Assembly (NCBI RefSeq): GCF_902459615.1
Contig: NZ_CABPSA010000002.1
Span: forward strand, 496,001 to 560,000
Origin: Pandoraea commovens
GTDB lineage: Bacteria; Pseudomonadota; Gammaproteobacteria; Burkholderiales; Burkholderiaceae
Reading direction: 5' to 3'
Length of the DNA: 64,000 bases
Shown here piece after piece: positions 10,051-20,212 of this stretch. The notes below the pieces were generated by a model. It ran no database searches, was not told the DNA's origin, and saw only the letters and a program-made list of their open reading frames with translations. Each line of letters begins with the position of its first letter. The first letter of the stretch is position 1. The position numbers were made by a program, and so were the translations under genes.

Positions 10051-10179
10051 CCGGTAAGCATTGACCGGGGGGCCAGAGCAGACGGGGCGCGCGACAGACA
10101 TTGCCGTACGCCTGCGTGATCACACGATTTTGCGTGTGCGGCTGCCCGTAGGGCAATGCGGCGAATTCCCGTTTTCATC

Positions 10180-10683
10180 ATGGCATTACTGACAATTCTT
10201 CAATATCCCGATCCGCGTCTGCATAAGGTGGCCAAGCCGGTCACCGAGGTGGACGACCGGATCCGTCAACTCGTCAAGGACATGGCCGAGACCATGTACG
10301 ACGCCCCCGGCATCGGCCTCGCGGCCACGCAGGTCGACGTGCACGAGCAAGTCATCGTGATGGACCTCTCGGAAACGCGCGACGAACTGCGCGTGTTCAT
10401 CAACCCGAAGATCGTGTGGCGTAGCGACGAACAAAAGGTCTACGAAGAGGGTTGCCTCTCCGTGCCCGGCATTTACGACGAAGTCGAGCGCGCGGATCGT
10501 GTGCGCGTCGAAGCGCTCAACGAGAAGGGCGAGAAGTTCGTCATCGACGCCGACGATCTGCTCGCCGTGTGCATCCAGCACGAGATGGATCACCTTAAGG
10601 GACGCGTGTTCGTCGAGTACCTCTCGCCGCTCAAGCGCAACCGCATCAAGGCGAAGATGAAGAAGCAGGCCGAACGCGCCTGA
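10180..10683 (+). CDS. def: Peptide deformylase
   Basis: Removes the N-formyl group from nascent proteins. All three family motifs are present: GIGLAATQ (44-51), EGCLSVPG (90-97, metal ligand C92) and QHEMDHLKG (metal ligands H134 and H138, catalytic E135). The ATG at 10180 gives [14 protein letters not shown], the normal start, and a usual length of 167 residues. An upstream in-frame ATG at 10156 would add eight unconserved residues and is not preferred. fmt, its functional partner, lies 2 kb downstream. Confidence 0.95.
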   Translation: MALLTILQYPDPRLHKVAKPVTEVDDRIRQLVKDMAETMYDAPGIGLAATQVDVHEQVIVMDLSETRDELRVFINPKIVWRSDEQKVYEEGCLSVPGIYDEVERADRVRVEALNEKGEKFVIDADDLLAVCIQHEMDHLKGRVFVEYLSPLKRNRIKAKMKKQAERA

Positions 10684-10845
10684 TCGCCACGGCGCGCCCC
10701 GTCACCCCTCGGGGTCAGGTTTGGGCGCGCCCGGTAAAGTCCTCTATACTTGCAGCGCTCGCGGGCCATGCGCCTGCCTTCTGCTGCTGCGACGGGGCGT
10801 CCAGAACGTCTGCCGTCGGGCCAATCACCCCGACTGTCTGACGAG

Positions 10846-12627
10846 ATGTCCATCGCCACGCCTAAGCTGTCTTCCCGTACCCGTCTTGTTTTCTGGCTGA
10901 GCGCCGCACTGCTGTTCGCGTTCCTGCTCGCGGGCCTGTTCGACCGCGACCCCTGGAAAGCCGACGAACCGTATTCGGTTGGCATGGTGCTCAACTTCTT
11001 CCGGGGTCACGATCTGATCGTGCCGCGCGTGGCTGCCGATCCGTTCGTCGAGAAGCCGCCCGTCATGTACTGGACGGGGGCGATGTTTGCGCGTGCGACT
11101 TCCGCCGTACTGCCGGTGTTCCAGGGTGCGCAGTTCGCGGTGCTTGCGTGGCTCGTCATTGCAGTGATCTGCGTAGGACGTCTGGCGCAGCGCCTCTATG
11201 GTTCCGACACCTTCAACTGGCTCGCGCCGATGCTCATGGTCGGCAGCTTCGGGGCCATCGAAAACATTCACAAACTCACGGCCGACGTGCCGCAACTGGC
11301 CGGTGCCGCACTCGCGCTGGCGGCGCTCGCGCGTCTGGCGCGGGCCGAGAATTCCGCCCGTCTGTGGGGGCTGCTCTTCGGCACGGGCGCTGGCATCGCG
11401 TTCCTCAGCAAAGGCTTGCTCGTGCCCGGTGTGCTGGGCCTCACGGCGCTGTCCGTCTTCCTGTTGCCCGCGTATCGCACGCGTCGTTACGCGGCGGCGC
11501 TCGGCTGGGCGTTGCTCGCCTCGCTGCCGTGGCTGATCGTCTGGCCGGTGCTGTTCTGGCACGCGTCTGAGCCGCTGTTCATCGAGTGGTTCTGGGATAA
11601 CAACTTCGGCCGGTTCTTCGGCTTCGTCCATCTCGGGGGCGAACGCAAGTCGTACTGGAACGACGTGACCAGCTTGCTCGGGCTGACCTTTCCGGCGGGC
11701 TGGCTCGCCGTGGGGGCGTTGATTTCGCAGCTGCGCCAAGGCGCAGGCGGGCGTCTGCGACGCTTTGTCGGCGAGCGCCCGGAACTCGCCATGCTGTGGC
11801 TGTATGCCGTGCTGTTCGTGTTGACGCTGGTGGTGTCGTCGGCCATCCGCGATATTTATATGTTGTCGCTCTTTCCGGCCATCGCCGTACTCGGCGCAGG
11901 CGTGCGCCTGCCGTCGTGGCTGGAGAAGACGTGGTCGGGCGTCGCGCTCGTACTCATGAGCGTGCTCGGCGTGTTTCTCTGGGTGCGCTGGGGGCTGCAA
12001 CTGACCGGGAACGGGCACGTTGCTGCGGGTCCGATCGGCAAATGGTTGCCACTCGATTACGTGCTGCCGTTCTCGCCTGGGCTGTTCCTCGCAGGTCTCG
12101 TGATCGCGGCATTATGGGTGACGGCCATTGTGCATCGTCGTGCACTCGGCGCACTCGTGTTCGGTTTCGCGGGACTGATGTTCGTCTGGGGAACGCTCTC
12201 GACGCTGCTGCTGCCGTGGGTCAACGAAGCGCGCAGCTATCGCACGCCGTTCGCCGCATTGAACGAGGCGCTGTCGCAAGTGCCGCGGGCAACGAAGGCC
12301 ATGAAGGCAACGAATGCGACGCAGGCAGGCACATCCGAAGCGAGCGCTTGCATCGGATCGTTCAACGTGGGCGAATCTGAGCGGGCCATGCTCGACTATT
12401 TCATCGACGTGCGCCCGGTGCAGCTCCCGAGCCTCGACGACGCTTCACGCTGCGACACGCTGCTGGTGCTCGACAAAGCGGCGTCTCGCATCACCGTGCC
12501 AGACACCTGGCGCGAGATCTGGCAGGGCGGCCGCGCAGGCGACACGAACGAGCGTTTCCGCGCATTCGTACCGGCCACGCCCGCCACGGCTTCCGCCGCT
12601 TCGGCGGCACCCACCGCCGTTCAGTAA
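10846..12627 (+). CDS. ArnT-like integral-membrane glycosyltransferase (GT39/GT83 type)
   Basis: A 593-residue polytopic membrane protein of the dolichyl-phosphate-mannose/ArnT-type transferase superfamily. The first transmembrane helix is followed by a periplasmic [15 protein letters not shown] segment, whose acidic pair is the expected catalytic region, and then [10 protein letters not shown], a family signature. About ten further hydrophobic helices follow, then a soluble C-terminal part. It probably moves a sugar from an undecaprenyl carrier to lipid A or another envelope molecule; the substrate cannot be read. It sits between def and fmt, normally adjacent genes. The start at 10846 was chosen because the protein then begins just before the first helix. 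Confidence 0.8.
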   Translation: MSIATPKLSSRTRLVFWLSAALLFAFLLAGLFDRDPWKADEPYSVGMVLNFFRGHDLIVPRVAADPFVEKPPVMYWTGAMFARATSAVLPVFQGAQFAVLAWLVIAVICVGRLAQRLYGSDTFNWLAPMLMVGSFGAIENIHKLTADVPQLAGAALALAALARLARAENSARLWGLLFGTGAGIAFLSKGLLVPGVLGLTALSVFLLPAYRTRRYAAALGWALLASLPWLIVWPVLFWHASEPLFIEWFWDNNFGRFFGFVHLGGERKSYWNDVTSLLGLTFPAGWLAVGALISQLRQGAGGRLRRFVGERPELAMLWLYAVLFVLTLVVSSAIRDIYMLSLFPAIAVLGAGVRLPSWLEKTWSGVALVLMSVLGVFLWVRWGLQLTGNGHVAAGPIGKWLPLDYVLPFSPGLFLAGLVIAALWVTAIVHRRALGALVFGFAGLMFVWGTLSTLLLPWVNEARSYRTPFAALNEALSQVPRATKAMKATNATQAGTSEASACIGSFNVGESERAMLDYFIDVRPVQLPSLDDASRCDTLLVLDKAASRITVPDTWREIWQGGRAGDTNERFRAFVPATPATASAASAAPTAVQ

Positions 12628-12663
12628 GTCGTCGCAGTCGCCGGGATCTCCGGCAGCACTACG

Positions 12664-12693
12664 TCAGCACCAGTCAGCACCAGTCAGCACTAC
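12664..12693 (+). repeat. Short tandem repeat in the fmt leader
   Basis: Three imperfect 10-base units of the type TCAGCACCAG lie in the 83-base gap before fmt, ending just before the AGGAGG ribosome binding site. Probably neutral slippage. Confidence 0.6.
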
Positions 12694-12710
12694 GCAGGAG
12701 GAAGTCCATC

Positions 12711-13697
12711 ATGACGCTTCGCATCGTTTTCGCCGGTACACCGGAATTCGCACAAACCGCGCTCGCCGCCATCGATGCCGCTGGCTTCCCTGTGGAGTTG
12801 GTGCTTACTCAACCTGACCGTCCTGCAGGACGTGGCATGAAGCTTCAGGCCAGTCCCGTCAAACGCTACGCGCAGGAACATGGCATGCCGGTGGCGCAGC
12901 CGCCGTCGTTGCGCCGTAACGGCAAGTATCCGGAAGAAGCCGCAGCGGCCATCGAGCAATTGCGCGCACTCGCGCCCGACGTCATGGTGGTCGCGGCCTA
13001 CGGCCTGATCCTCCCGCAGGAAGTGCTCGATCTGCCGCGCTACGGCTGTCTGAACATCCACGGCTCGCTGCTGCCCCGCTGGCGCGGCGCTGCGCCGATT
13101 CACCGTGCCATCGAATCGGGCGACGCCGAGACCGGCATCACCATCATGCAGATGGACGCCGGGCTCGACACCGGTGCGATGATCTCGCGCGAAGCCGAAC
13201 CCATCGGTCCCGAAGATACGACGGCGACGCTGCACGACCGTATGGCGGCGCTGGGTGGAAAAATGATCGTCGAGGCGTTGCAGCGGCTCGCACGCGACGG
13301 CCATCTGCCGTCGGAAGCGCAGCCCGAGGCGGGCGTCACGTATGCCGAGAAGATCGCCAAGCAGGAAGCGGTGCTCGACTGGAACAAGCCCGCCGAAACG
13401 CTGGCACGGCAGGTGCGGGCGTTCGATCCGTTCCCCGGTGCGCTGGGTACCGTGCACGACACGCCCGTGAAGCTCTGGCGCGCGAGCGCCGTGACGGGCA
13501 AGTCGGGCGCTGCGCCCGGTACGGTGCTCGAAGTGAGCGCTGACGCCATCGTCATCGCCTGCGGTGAAGGCGCGCTGCGCGTGACCGAGTGCCAGAAGCC
13601 GGGCGGCAAGCGCTTGCCGGTGCGGGAGTTCCTGGCGGGCTTCGCCCTGGCGACGGGCGACATATTTGTGGCAGGTGCGGCTGGCGCGGCGAGCTGA
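12711..13697 (+). CDS. fmt: Methionyl-tRNA formyltransferase
   Basis: Formylates Met-tRNA(fMet) with 10-formyltetrahydrofolate. The product is 328 residues, usual for the family, with [12 protein letters not shown] at the start, the [10 protein letters not shown] segment, and the folate-binding/catalytic stretch [20 protein letters not shown] followed by [12 protein letters not shown]-terminal beta-barrel domain completes the protein. AGGAGG about 8 bases before the ATG at 12711 supports the start. Together with def it makes the formylation and deformylation pair. Confidence 0.95.
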   Translation: MTLRIVFAGTPEFAQTALAAIDAAGFPVELVLTQPDRPAGRGMKLQASPVKRYAQEHGMPVAQPPSLRRNGKYPEEAAAAIEQLRALAPDVMVVAAYGLILPQEVLDLPRYGCLNIHGSLLPRWRGAAPIHRAIESGDAETGITIMQMDAGLDTGAMISREAEPIGPEDTTATLHDRMAALGGKMIVEALQRLARDGHLPSEAQPEAGVTYAEKIAKQEAVLDWNKPAETLARQVRAFDPFPGALGTVHDTPVKLWRASAVTGKSGAAPGTVLEVSADAIVIACGEGALRVTECQKPGGKRLPVREFLAGFALATGDIFVAGAAGAAS

Positions 13698-13835
13698 GCG
13701 TTTCGTGCCTCTCGGGTGATTTGGGATTCGACGTTCCGAGCATCAAAACAGCGCGAAAATGGCGTAAAACGTCTTCGAAGTCGCATGCAAACCCGGTGAA
13801 CGTCTGAAAAATTAGTCGACGCCGGTGCGGGGGAC

Positions 13836-13864
13836 GTTGAATTTTCGGCAAGCGACGCCATCTA
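13836..13864 (+). promoter_or_regulatory. Candidate heat-shock (sigma-32) promoter of htpX
   Basis: GTTGAAT (13836-13842) and CGCCATCTA (13856-13864), separated by 13 bases, resemble the sigma-32 elements CTTGAAA and CCCCATNTA. The implied leader is about 57 bases. HtpX is a heat-shock-regulated protease in E. coli, which makes the site plausible. Confidence 0.45.
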
Positions 13865-13928
13865 ACGCCCGAGGACACGCAAAGTGCGTGATCCGTGAGG
13901 TCATCAAGGATTTGCAGAGGAGAACACT

Positions 13929-14789
13929 ATGTTCAATTGGATGAAGACCACCCTGCTGATGGCGGCCATCACCGCGTTGTTCATGGTGGTGGGCGGCATG
14001 ATCGGCGGCAAGCAGGGCATGATGCTCGCGCTGGCGTTTGCGCTCGCGATGAATTTCTTTTCGTACTGGTTCTCGGACAAGATGGTGCTGCGCATGTACA
14101 ACGCGCAGCAAGTCGACGAGACCAGCGCGCCGCAGTTCTACAACATGGTGCGGGAGTTGTCGCAACGTGCTGGCCTGCCGATGCCGAAGGTCTACCTGAT
14201 CAACGAAGACGCGCCGAACGCGTTCGCGACCGGCCGCAATCCAGAGAACGCTGCGGTGGCGGCCACGACCGGTATTCTGCGTGTGCTCTCCGACCGTGAG
14301 TTGCGTGGTGTGATGGCGCACGAGCTGGCCCACGTGAAGCATCGCGACATTCTCATCTCGACGATTTCCGCCACGATGGCCGGTGCGATTTCCGCGCTCG
14401 CCAACTTCGCGATGTTCTTCGGCGGACGTGACGAAAACGGCCGTCCGGCCAATCCGATCGCCAGCATTGCCGTGGCGATTCTCGCGCCGCTGGCCGCCTC
14501 GCTGATCCAGATGGCGATCTCGCGCGCTCGTGAATTCGAAGCCGACCGGGGTGGTGCCGAAATCTCCGGCGACCCGCAGTCGCTCGCGATGGCGCTCGAC
14601 AAGATTCATCGTTACGCGCAGGGGATTCCGTTCGATACGGCCGAGCAGCACCCGGCTACGGCGCAGATGATGATCATGAATCCGCTGTCCGGCGGACGTC
14701 TCGCGAACCTGTTCTCGACCCACCCGGCGACCGAAGAGCGCGTGGCGCGCCTGATGGAGATGGCGCGCACCGGCCAATACCCCGTCTGA
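13929..14789 (+). CDS. htpX: Zinc metalloprotease HtpX
   Basis: Inner-membrane M48 protease for quality control of misfolded membrane proteins. The product is 286 residues with two N-terminal transmembrane helices (about 8-27 and 30-47), the zinc motif HELAH (H131, E132, H135) in the cytosolic domain, a further hydrophobic pair around 150-200, and the third zinc ligand in the [11 protein letters not shown] segment. The ATG at 13929 follows GAGGAG. A sigma-32-like promoter lies upstream. The next gene, rsmB, starts 77 bases later. Confidence 0.95.
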   Translation: MFNWMKTTLLMAAITALFMVVGGMIGGKQGMMLALAFALAMNFFSYWFSDKMVLRMYNAQQVDETSAPQFYNMVRELSQRAGLPMPKVYLINEDAPNAFATGRNPENAAVAATTGILRVLSDRELRGVMAHELAHVKHRDILISTISATMAGAISALANFAMFFGGRDENGRPANPIASIAVAILAPLAASLIQMAISRAREFEADRGGAEISGDPQSLAMALDKIHRYAQGIPFDTAEQHPATAQMMIMNPLSGGRLANLFSTHPATEERVARLMEMARTGQYPV

Positions 14790-14866
14790 TATCCTGTCGG
14801 CCGACAGCCGTCCAGTTACCCTCCCATGCCCGCCGTCGTGCGGGCATGTTTGTTTGTAGAACGCCC

Positions 14867-16180
14867 ATGCCGCAACCGAGTCTGCCCACCGAATCCCTGG
14901 CCTATGTGCTGCAACGCGCCGCACAGGTCGTCGAATCCGTCCAGAAGGGCACCGCATTGCCGCAGGCGCTGACGCAAGCCACCGCCCAGTGCGCACCGAC
15001 CGTGCGTGCCGCCACGCAGGATCTCGCTTATCGCGCTGTGCGACGTCTGGGCAGCAGCCGCGCGCTGCTCGCCGTGCTCGTCAAGCCCGCTTTGCAGGCA
15101 CGCGTGCGCGACATCCTCCTATGCGCGCTCGCGTTGCTGCAAGACGATGCCGAAGGTGCTGCGTACACCGAATTTACGGTTGTCGATCAGGCGGTCGAAG
15201 CCATTGCCGCGCAGCGTCGCACGGCGGCGGCGAAGGGGCTGGCCAATGCGGTGCTGCGCCGCTTTCTGCGTGAGCGTAGCGCGCTGATGGCGCAGATCGA
15301 GACGCAACCCGAAGCGCGCTGGAATTACCCTGCGTGGTGGATCGACACCGTGCGCCGCGCCTATCCCGACCAATGGGAGACGCTGCTGGCCGCTGGCAAT
15401 GGCCGCGGACCGATGACGCTGCGCGTGAACACGCGTCGTGTCAGCGTGGACGCCATGCTGGCGGCGCTGACGCAGGCGGGCATGGAGGCCGAGGTCATCG
15501 GCCCGGTGGCGCTGCGTCTGGCGCACGCGGTGCCGGTCGATCGTCTGCCCGGCTTCGCCGACGGATGGGTTTCGGTGCAGGATGCCGGTGCGCAACTGGC
15601 TGCGCCGTTGGTACTCGGCGACAATCCGAAACCGGGCATGCGCGTGCTGGACGCCTGCGCAGCCCCTGGCGGCAAGACCGGTCATCTGCTGGAAATGGCG
15701 GACGTGCAGGTCACGGCGCTCGAATCGGACCGCACGCGCGTGCCACGCATCTATGAGAATCTGGAACGTCTCGGGCTGGAAGCGGATGTGCGCATCGGCG
15801 ATGCGGGCAATCCGTCGAAATGGTCGGGCGGGGGATGGGACGGCGTGCCGTTCGACCGCATTCTGGCCGACGTGCCGTGTTCGGCAGCGGGGATCGTGCG
15901 CCGTCATCCGGACATTCGCTGGTTGCGTCGCGAGGCTGACATTGCCGCGCTGGTCGAGGAGCAGCGCCGGATTCTGCTCGCGCTGTGGGAGACGTTGGCT
16001 GTGGGCGGCGAACTGATCTATGCGACGTGCTCCGTCTTCCCGGCGGAAAACGAGCAGCAAGCGCAATGGTTTGAACGTGTTCGCACAGATGCGGTACGAT
16101 TGGACGCTCCCGGGCAATTGCTGATGACCCCTGGCGGCGCCCACGACGGCTTCTACTACGCTCGCTTCCAGAAACGGTGA
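14867..16180 (+). CDS. rsmB: 16S rRNA (cytosine-967-C5)-methyltransferase
   Basis: RsmB (Sun/Fmu) methylates C967 of 16S rRNA with S-adenosylmethionine. The 437-residue product has an N-terminal NusB-like RNA-binding domain (about 1-150) and a Rossmann methyltransferase domain with the SAM motif LDACAAPGGKTGHLLE, the motif IV cysteine in DVPCSAAGIVRRHPD and the catalytic motif VI cysteine in YATCSVFPAENE. The start at 14867 gives MPQPSLPTESLAYVLQRAA; the ATG seven codons upstream is less likely. Its stop overlaps the GTG of the next gene, suggesting translational coupling. Confidence 0.93.
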   Translation: MPQPSLPTESLAYVLQRAAQVVESVQKGTALPQALTQATAQCAPTVRAATQDLAYRAVRRLGSSRALLAVLVKPALQARVRDILLCALALLQDDAEGAAYTEFTVVDQAVEAIAAQRRTAAAKGLANAVLRRFLRERSALMAQIETQPEARWNYPAWWIDTVRRAYPDQWETLLAAGNGRGPMTLRVNTRRVSVDAMLAALTQAGMEAEVIGPVALRLAHAVPVDRLPGFADGWVSVQDAGAQLAAPLVLGDNPKPGMRVLDACAAPGGKTGHLLEMADVQVTALESDRTRVPRIYENLERLGLEADVRIGDAGNPSKWSGGGWDGVPFDRILADVPCSAAGIVRRHPDIRWLRREADIAALVEEQRRILLALWETLAVGGELIYATCSVFPAENEQQAQWFERVRTDAVRLDAPGQLLMTPGGAHDGFYYARFQKR

Positions 16181-17019
16181 CTTTCTCCCAACGGCTACTG
16201 GCCTGCCTGCTGCCACTGCTGCTGTGCGTTTTTGCGCTCGGCTACGCGGCACCCGCGCGCGCCGAAAACGAAATCCAGGTGCGCGAGGCCCGGCTCGAAC
16301 CGTCGGACGGCGGCTGGTCGCTCGACGCACGCTTTGCCTTCGAGCTCAATAGCAGTCTCGAAGATGCCGTCAATCGCGGCATCTCCCTCTATTTCACGAC
16401 GGACTTCGAACTGACCCGCTCGCGCTGGTACTGGTTCGACGAAAAGGTCGTGAATACGTCTCAGAGCGTGCGGTTGTGGTTCCAGCCGCTCACGCGTCAG
16501 TACCGTGTCTCCAGCAATAACGGCAACAGCAATAGCGGCGGCCTGCAACTGGGATTCGGTTCGCTGCGTGAAGCGCTCGCGCTCGTTCGCAATGTCAGCG
16601 GCTGGCGCGTGATAGAGAAGGGCGTGGCCAAGCCGGGCACGCAGTATCAGGTGTCGGTGCGCATGCGGCTCGACAACGCGCTCATGCCCAAGCCGTTCCA
16701 GATCGACGCAGTGAACAATCGCGACTGGAACCTCAGTTCGGACTGGACGCGTTTCTTGTTCACGCCCGCGCAACCGTCGGCATCGGCGAGCTTGTCGGTG
16801 CCGAGCGTGGCGGCATTGCCCGTCGCAACGTCCGCATCGGCGCCTGTGTCCGCCGCACCGATTACGCTGGCACCGTCCGCAGCCTCTGGGAGCTTCGGTC
16901 TGACATCGCCCGATGCAACGAGTCCTGCGAACGCCACGAATGCCGCCTCGCGCTCGACGGGCAAATTGCCACTGGCCTTCAATGCGGCCCTCCCGCCCGG
17001 AGCTGCCCGTGTCAAATAA
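16177..17019 (+). CDS. DUF4390 exported protein
   Basis: A 280-residue protein with an N-terminal signal peptide (hydrophobic core LLPLLLCVFALGY, probable cleavage after APARA). A domain matching the DUF4390 family follows (about residues 30-190; DGGWSLDARFAFEL, FTTDFELTRSRWYW). A long Ala/Ser/Pro-rich tail ends the protein. The function is unknown. In Burkholderiaceae it is regularly found between rsmB and the NtrY-type kinase. The GTG start overlaps the rsmB stop by four bases, and its end overlaps the kinase start by 11, so the three are probably translated from one message. Confidence 0.82.
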   Translation: MTFSQRLLACLLPLLLCVFALGYAAPARAENEIQVREARLEPSDGGWSLDARFAFELNSSLEDAVNRGISLYFTTDFELTRSRWYWFDEKVVNTSQSVRLWFQPLTRQYRVSSNNGNSNSGGLQLGFGSLREALALVRNVSGWRVIEKGVAKPGTQYQVSVRMRLDNALMPKPFQIDAVNNRDWNLSSDWTRFLFTPAQPSASASLSVPSVAALPVATSASAPVSAAPITLAPSAASGSFGLTSPDATSPANATNAASRSTGKLPLAFNAALPPGAARVK

Positions 17020-19360
17020 CGGCGGCGGCCTGCTCAAGCACATCGTCATTCGCACGCTGATCGTCACGATGGCGCTGGTCGCCATCGGCCTGTTCGGCCT
17101 GCTTGCGCTCGCGTCGGCCAATACCGAATTCTTCGATCGCTATTATTCGCTGCTCTACACTGCGAATATTGCGGTCGCATTCATCTTCGTCTTCATCGTC
17201 GGCGCGCTCGTCTGGATCATTCTCGTGCGGCTGCGCCAGCGACGTTTCGGCACGCGACTGCTCGCCAAGCTTGCGATCTTCTTCGCGCTGGTGGGTGTGC
17301 TGCCGGGCGGCATCATCTATCTCGTATCGCTGCAATTCGTCTCGCGCAGCATCGAATCGTGGTTCGACGTGCGGGTCGAAACGGCGCTCGACTCCGGTCT
17401 CGAACTCGGGCGTGCGATTCTGAACAACGGTCTGTCCGATCTGAGTGCGAAGGCACAACTGGTGGCCGACAATCTGGCGTCGAGCGGCGAGAAGGGCGGC
17501 ACGCTCACGCTGCTACGCATGCGAGATCAGTTCGGCTTGCAGGACGCGACCATCGTCGACGGCAACGGTCGTGTGCTGGCCTCGGCCTCAGGCAACTTCA
17601 ACGCGCTGGTGCCCGATCTGCCCACCGCGCTGATGTTGCGACAGGCGCGCACGCAACCGCGTGGCTACACGGCCATCGAAGGCGGTAGCGAGGGCTACGA
17701 CCGGCACGAAGGACACGATCAGTTGCGCTGGCGCGTGGTGATCCGCATTCCGTCGAGCTACACGTCGTCGTTGCAGGACGACGAACGGTTTCTGCAAGTC
17801 ACCCAACTGGTCCCGGCCAATCTGGCCAAGAGCGCCGAGGCCGTGCAGAACGCTTATCGCGAGTATCAGGAGAAGGCGCTGGGACGCACGGGCCTTCGCA
17901 AGATGTACATCGGTACGCTGACGCTATCGCTGTTCCTCGCGACCTTCGTGGCGATGATGCTCGCGCTGGCGCTCGGTAGTCAGCTGGCGCGTCCGCTGTT
18001 CCTGCTCGCGCGCGGCACGCAGGAAGTCGCGGCTGGCGACTTGTCGCCCAAGGGGGAAGTGCGCACCAATGACGAATTGGGTTTTCTGACGCAGGCGTTC
18101 AATGCGATGACGCGTCAGTTGTCCGACGCGCGCGCTACCGTGGAGCGCAACCGTCTCGCGCTGGAAAGTTCGAAGGCGCACCTGGAGTCCATTTTGTCGA
18201 GCCTGACGGCCGGTGTGTTCGTGTTTGATCGCGATTTCCGACTGACGACGGCCAACGCCGGCGCCGAGCGCATCTTCAAGCAGAGTTTTCAGGGCGAGTT
18301 GAATCGCTCGCCCGCACATATTCCGGCGCTGGTAGAGTTCGGTGAAACGCTGCGTCGAGCGTTCGCCGATCGCGACGCCAATGCCGACCTCGGTCCGGGC
18401 GGGCACTGGCAGCAGCAGATCGGTCTGACGCTGCCAGGCGAAACTGACGGTGTGACGCTGCTGGTACGTGGCTCGCATTTGCCGGAGCCGATGGTGGCGG
18501 TGGGCGGAGTGCCGACCAGCGCAGGCGGCGGCTACGTGGTGGTGTTCGACGACATCAGCGACGTGATCTCCGCGCAGCGCTCGGTGGCATGGGCCGAAGT
18601 GGCGCGGCGTCTGGCGCACGAGATTAAGAATCCGCTCACGCCGATTCAGCTCTCGGCGGAGCGTTTGCAGATGAAGCTGTCCGACAAGCTGCCGCCGGCC
18701 GACGCCGAAGTATTGCGCAAGGGCGCGACGACCATCGTCAATCAGGTGGCGGCCATGAAGCGCATGGTGGACGATTTCCGCGACTATGCGCGACTGCCGC
18801 CCGCGATCATGCATCCGTTGCAACTCAACGAGCTGATTGGCGAGGTGCTGACGTTGTACGGTGTGGATGAAGGACGCGGCACGATCCGTCCGTACCTCGA
18901 TGCGGAGCTGCCGGAGATTCGCGGAGACTCGACGCAATTGCGGCAGGTTATCCATAATCTGCTGCAGAATGCTCAAGATGCGGTCGGCGGAACCGAAAAC
19001 CCTCTTATCACGGTGGAAACGAAGACAGTAGAATACGCAGGAACGGATGTGCATCCCGGCGAACCGAAGCGCACAGCAGTGCGTCTGACGATCACGGACA
19101 ATGGGCCGGGCTTCCCGGCGCGCATTCTGACCCGCGCATTCGAACCCTACGTGACGACCAAATCGAAGGGCACCGGGCTCGGGTTGGCGATGGTCAAGAA
19201 GATCATCGACGAGCATCAGGCGCGTATCGATATCCGTAACCGGTCTTTACCCGAGGGCGAAGGCAGTGCAGGTGCACAGATTTCGATCTTGTTTACTCAA
19301 TTGGCTGACGACCAGGAACTGCCGCGCAGCAAGCCGGCAGAACACACGAAGGTAGCGTAA
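17009..19360 (+). CDS. NtrY-like sensor histidine kinase
   Basis: A 783-residue membrane histidine kinase of the NtrY type. Three transmembrane helices lie in the first ~110 residues and a fourth near 295-315, enclosing a periplasmic sensor region. They are followed by HAMP (about 320-370), PAS (about 390-500), HisKA with H537 in RRLAHEIKNPLTPIQ, and HATPase with an N box (HNLLQNAQDA) and G boxes (DNGPGFP, GTGLGLAMV). The GTG at 17009, overlapping the previous gene by 11 bases, places the first helix correctly. It is followed directly by its response regulator. The signal is unknown; NtrY relatives respond to nitrogen or redox state. Confidence 0.9.
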   Translation: MSNNGGGLLKHIVIRTLIVTMALVAIGLFGLLALASANTEFFDRYYSLLYTANIAVAFIFVFIVGALVWIILVRLRQRRFGTRLLAKLAIFFALVGVLPGGIIYLVSLQFVSRSIESWFDVRVETALDSGLELGRAILNNGLSDLSAKAQLVADNLASSGEKGGTLTLLRMRDQFGLQDATIVDGNGRVLASASGNFNALVPDLPTALMLRQARTQPRGYTAIEGGSEGYDRHEGHDQLRWRVVIRIPSSYTSSLQDDERFLQVTQLVPANLAKSAEAVQNAYREYQEKALGRTGLRKMYIGTLTLSLFLATFVAMMLALALGSQLARPLFLLARGTQEVAAGDLSPKGEVRTNDELGFLTQAFNAMTRQLSDARATVERNRLALESSKAHLESILSSLTAGVFVFDRDFRLTTANAGAERIFKQSFQGELNRSPAHIPALVEFGETLRRAFADRDANADLGPGGHWQQQIGLTLPGETDGVTLLVRGSHLPEPMVAVGGVPTSAGGGYVVVFDDISDVISAQRSVAWAEVARRLAHEIKNPLTPIQLSAERLQMKLSDKLPPADAEVLRKGATTIVNQVAAMKRMVDDFRDYARLPPAIMHPLQLNELIGEVLTLYGVDEGRGTIRPYLDAELPEIRGDSTQLRQVIHNLLQNAQDAVGGTENPLITVETKTVEYAGTDVHPGEPKRTAVRLTITDNGPGFPARILTRAFEPYVTTKSKGTGLGLAMVKKIIDEHQARIDIRNRSLPEGEGSAGAQISILFTQLADDQELPRSKPAEHTKVA

Positions 19361-20101
19361 ATGGCAACCATTTTGGTGGTGGATGACGAAATGGGGATCC
19401 GGGAGCTGCTCTCGGAGATTCTGAGCGACGAGGGGCATGCCGTGGAGGTGGCGGAGAACGCGCAGGAAGCGCGCGCTTTCCGTGCCGCACACACGCCCGA
19501 TCTCGTGCTGCTCGATATCTGGATGCCCGATACCGACGGCGTGACCTTGCTCAAGGAATGGGCGGCACAGCAGTTGCTGACCATGCCCGTGATCATGATG
19601 TCCGGACATGCCACGATCGACACCGCCGTCGAGGCGACGAAGATCGGTGCGCTCAACTTCCTAGAGAAGCCCATCGCCCTGCAAAAGCTGTTGCAGGCGG
19701 TCGAGCAGGGGTTGGCGCGCGGCAAGCGCGAAGCGTCCGGTGGGGCGGCAAGCGCCTTCGAAGGCGACGACGACGCACTCGAAGCCGGTGTCTTCGGCGA
19801 GAGCGAGCCGCGTCACGCCGGCGCGGGCCTGAACGGTACGGCCTCGCATCACGTGCCGCTCGGCGTGAGCGATGCGGACGGCGTGAGCGGTCTGGGCGGT
19901 GCGGGCATGTCGGCGGACATCTCCTTCGACGTCCCGCTGCGCGAAGCCCGCGACGCCTTCGAGCGCGCCTACTTTGCTTACCATCTGGCCAAGGAACACG
20001 GCAGCATGACGCGCGTAGCCGAAAAGACCGGGCTGGAACGTACGCACTTGTATCGCAAGCTCAAGCAACTGGGCGTCGAACTTTCCAAGAGCAAGACCTG
20101 A
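19361..20101 (+). CDS. NtrX-like response regulator lacking the AAA+ domain
   Basis: A 246-residue partner of the preceding kinase, starting one base after its stop. The receiver domain (1-120) has the acidic pair DDE (8-10), the phosphorylation site D52 in LLDIWMPDTDG and K103 in LEKPIAL. A Fis-type helix-turn-helix is at the C-terminus (about 195-240; MTRVAEKTGLERTHLYRKLKQLG). The sigma-54-activating AAA+ ATPase domain of true NtrX is absent. Instead there is a ~75-residue Gly/Asp/Ala-rich linker. It can therefore bind DNA but should not remodel sigma-54 RNA polymerase itself. This short architecture resembles RegA/ActR-type regulators. Confidence 0.88.
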   Translation: MATILVVDDEMGIRELLSEILSDEGHAVEVAENAQEARAFRAAHTPDLVLLDIWMPDTDGVTLLKEWAAQQLLTMPVIMMSGHATIDTAVEATKIGALNFLEKPIALQKLLQAVEQGLARGKREASGGAASAFEGDDDALEAGVFGESEPRHAGAGLNGTASHHVPLGVSDADGVSGLGGAGMSADISFDVPLREARDAFERAYFAYHLAKEHGSMTRVAEKTGLERTHLYRKLKQLGVELSKSKT

Positions 20102-20171
20102 TGGAACGGCGGTGTGGCGCGCGCAAAGGTGCCGTCATGCCGCTTCGCTGCAGATTTTTTAGATTAGGGGC

Positions 20172-20200
20172 TTGCGCAAAGCGTATTCGTTCTCTATAAT
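20172..20200 (+). promoter_or_regulatory. Sigma-70 promoter of tRNA-Phe
   Basis: TTGCGC (20172-20177) and a perfect TATAAT (20195-20200) separated by 17 bases lie 12 bases before the tRNA gene. Confidence 0.8.
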
Positions 20201-20212
20201 CGCTTTTCTCTT

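Noticed and set aside
10738-10760. Promoter TATACT before the glycosyltransferase
   Set aside because: The -10-like hexamer at 10746 lacks a recognisable -35 at the right distance in GC-rich DNA, so it was not listed.
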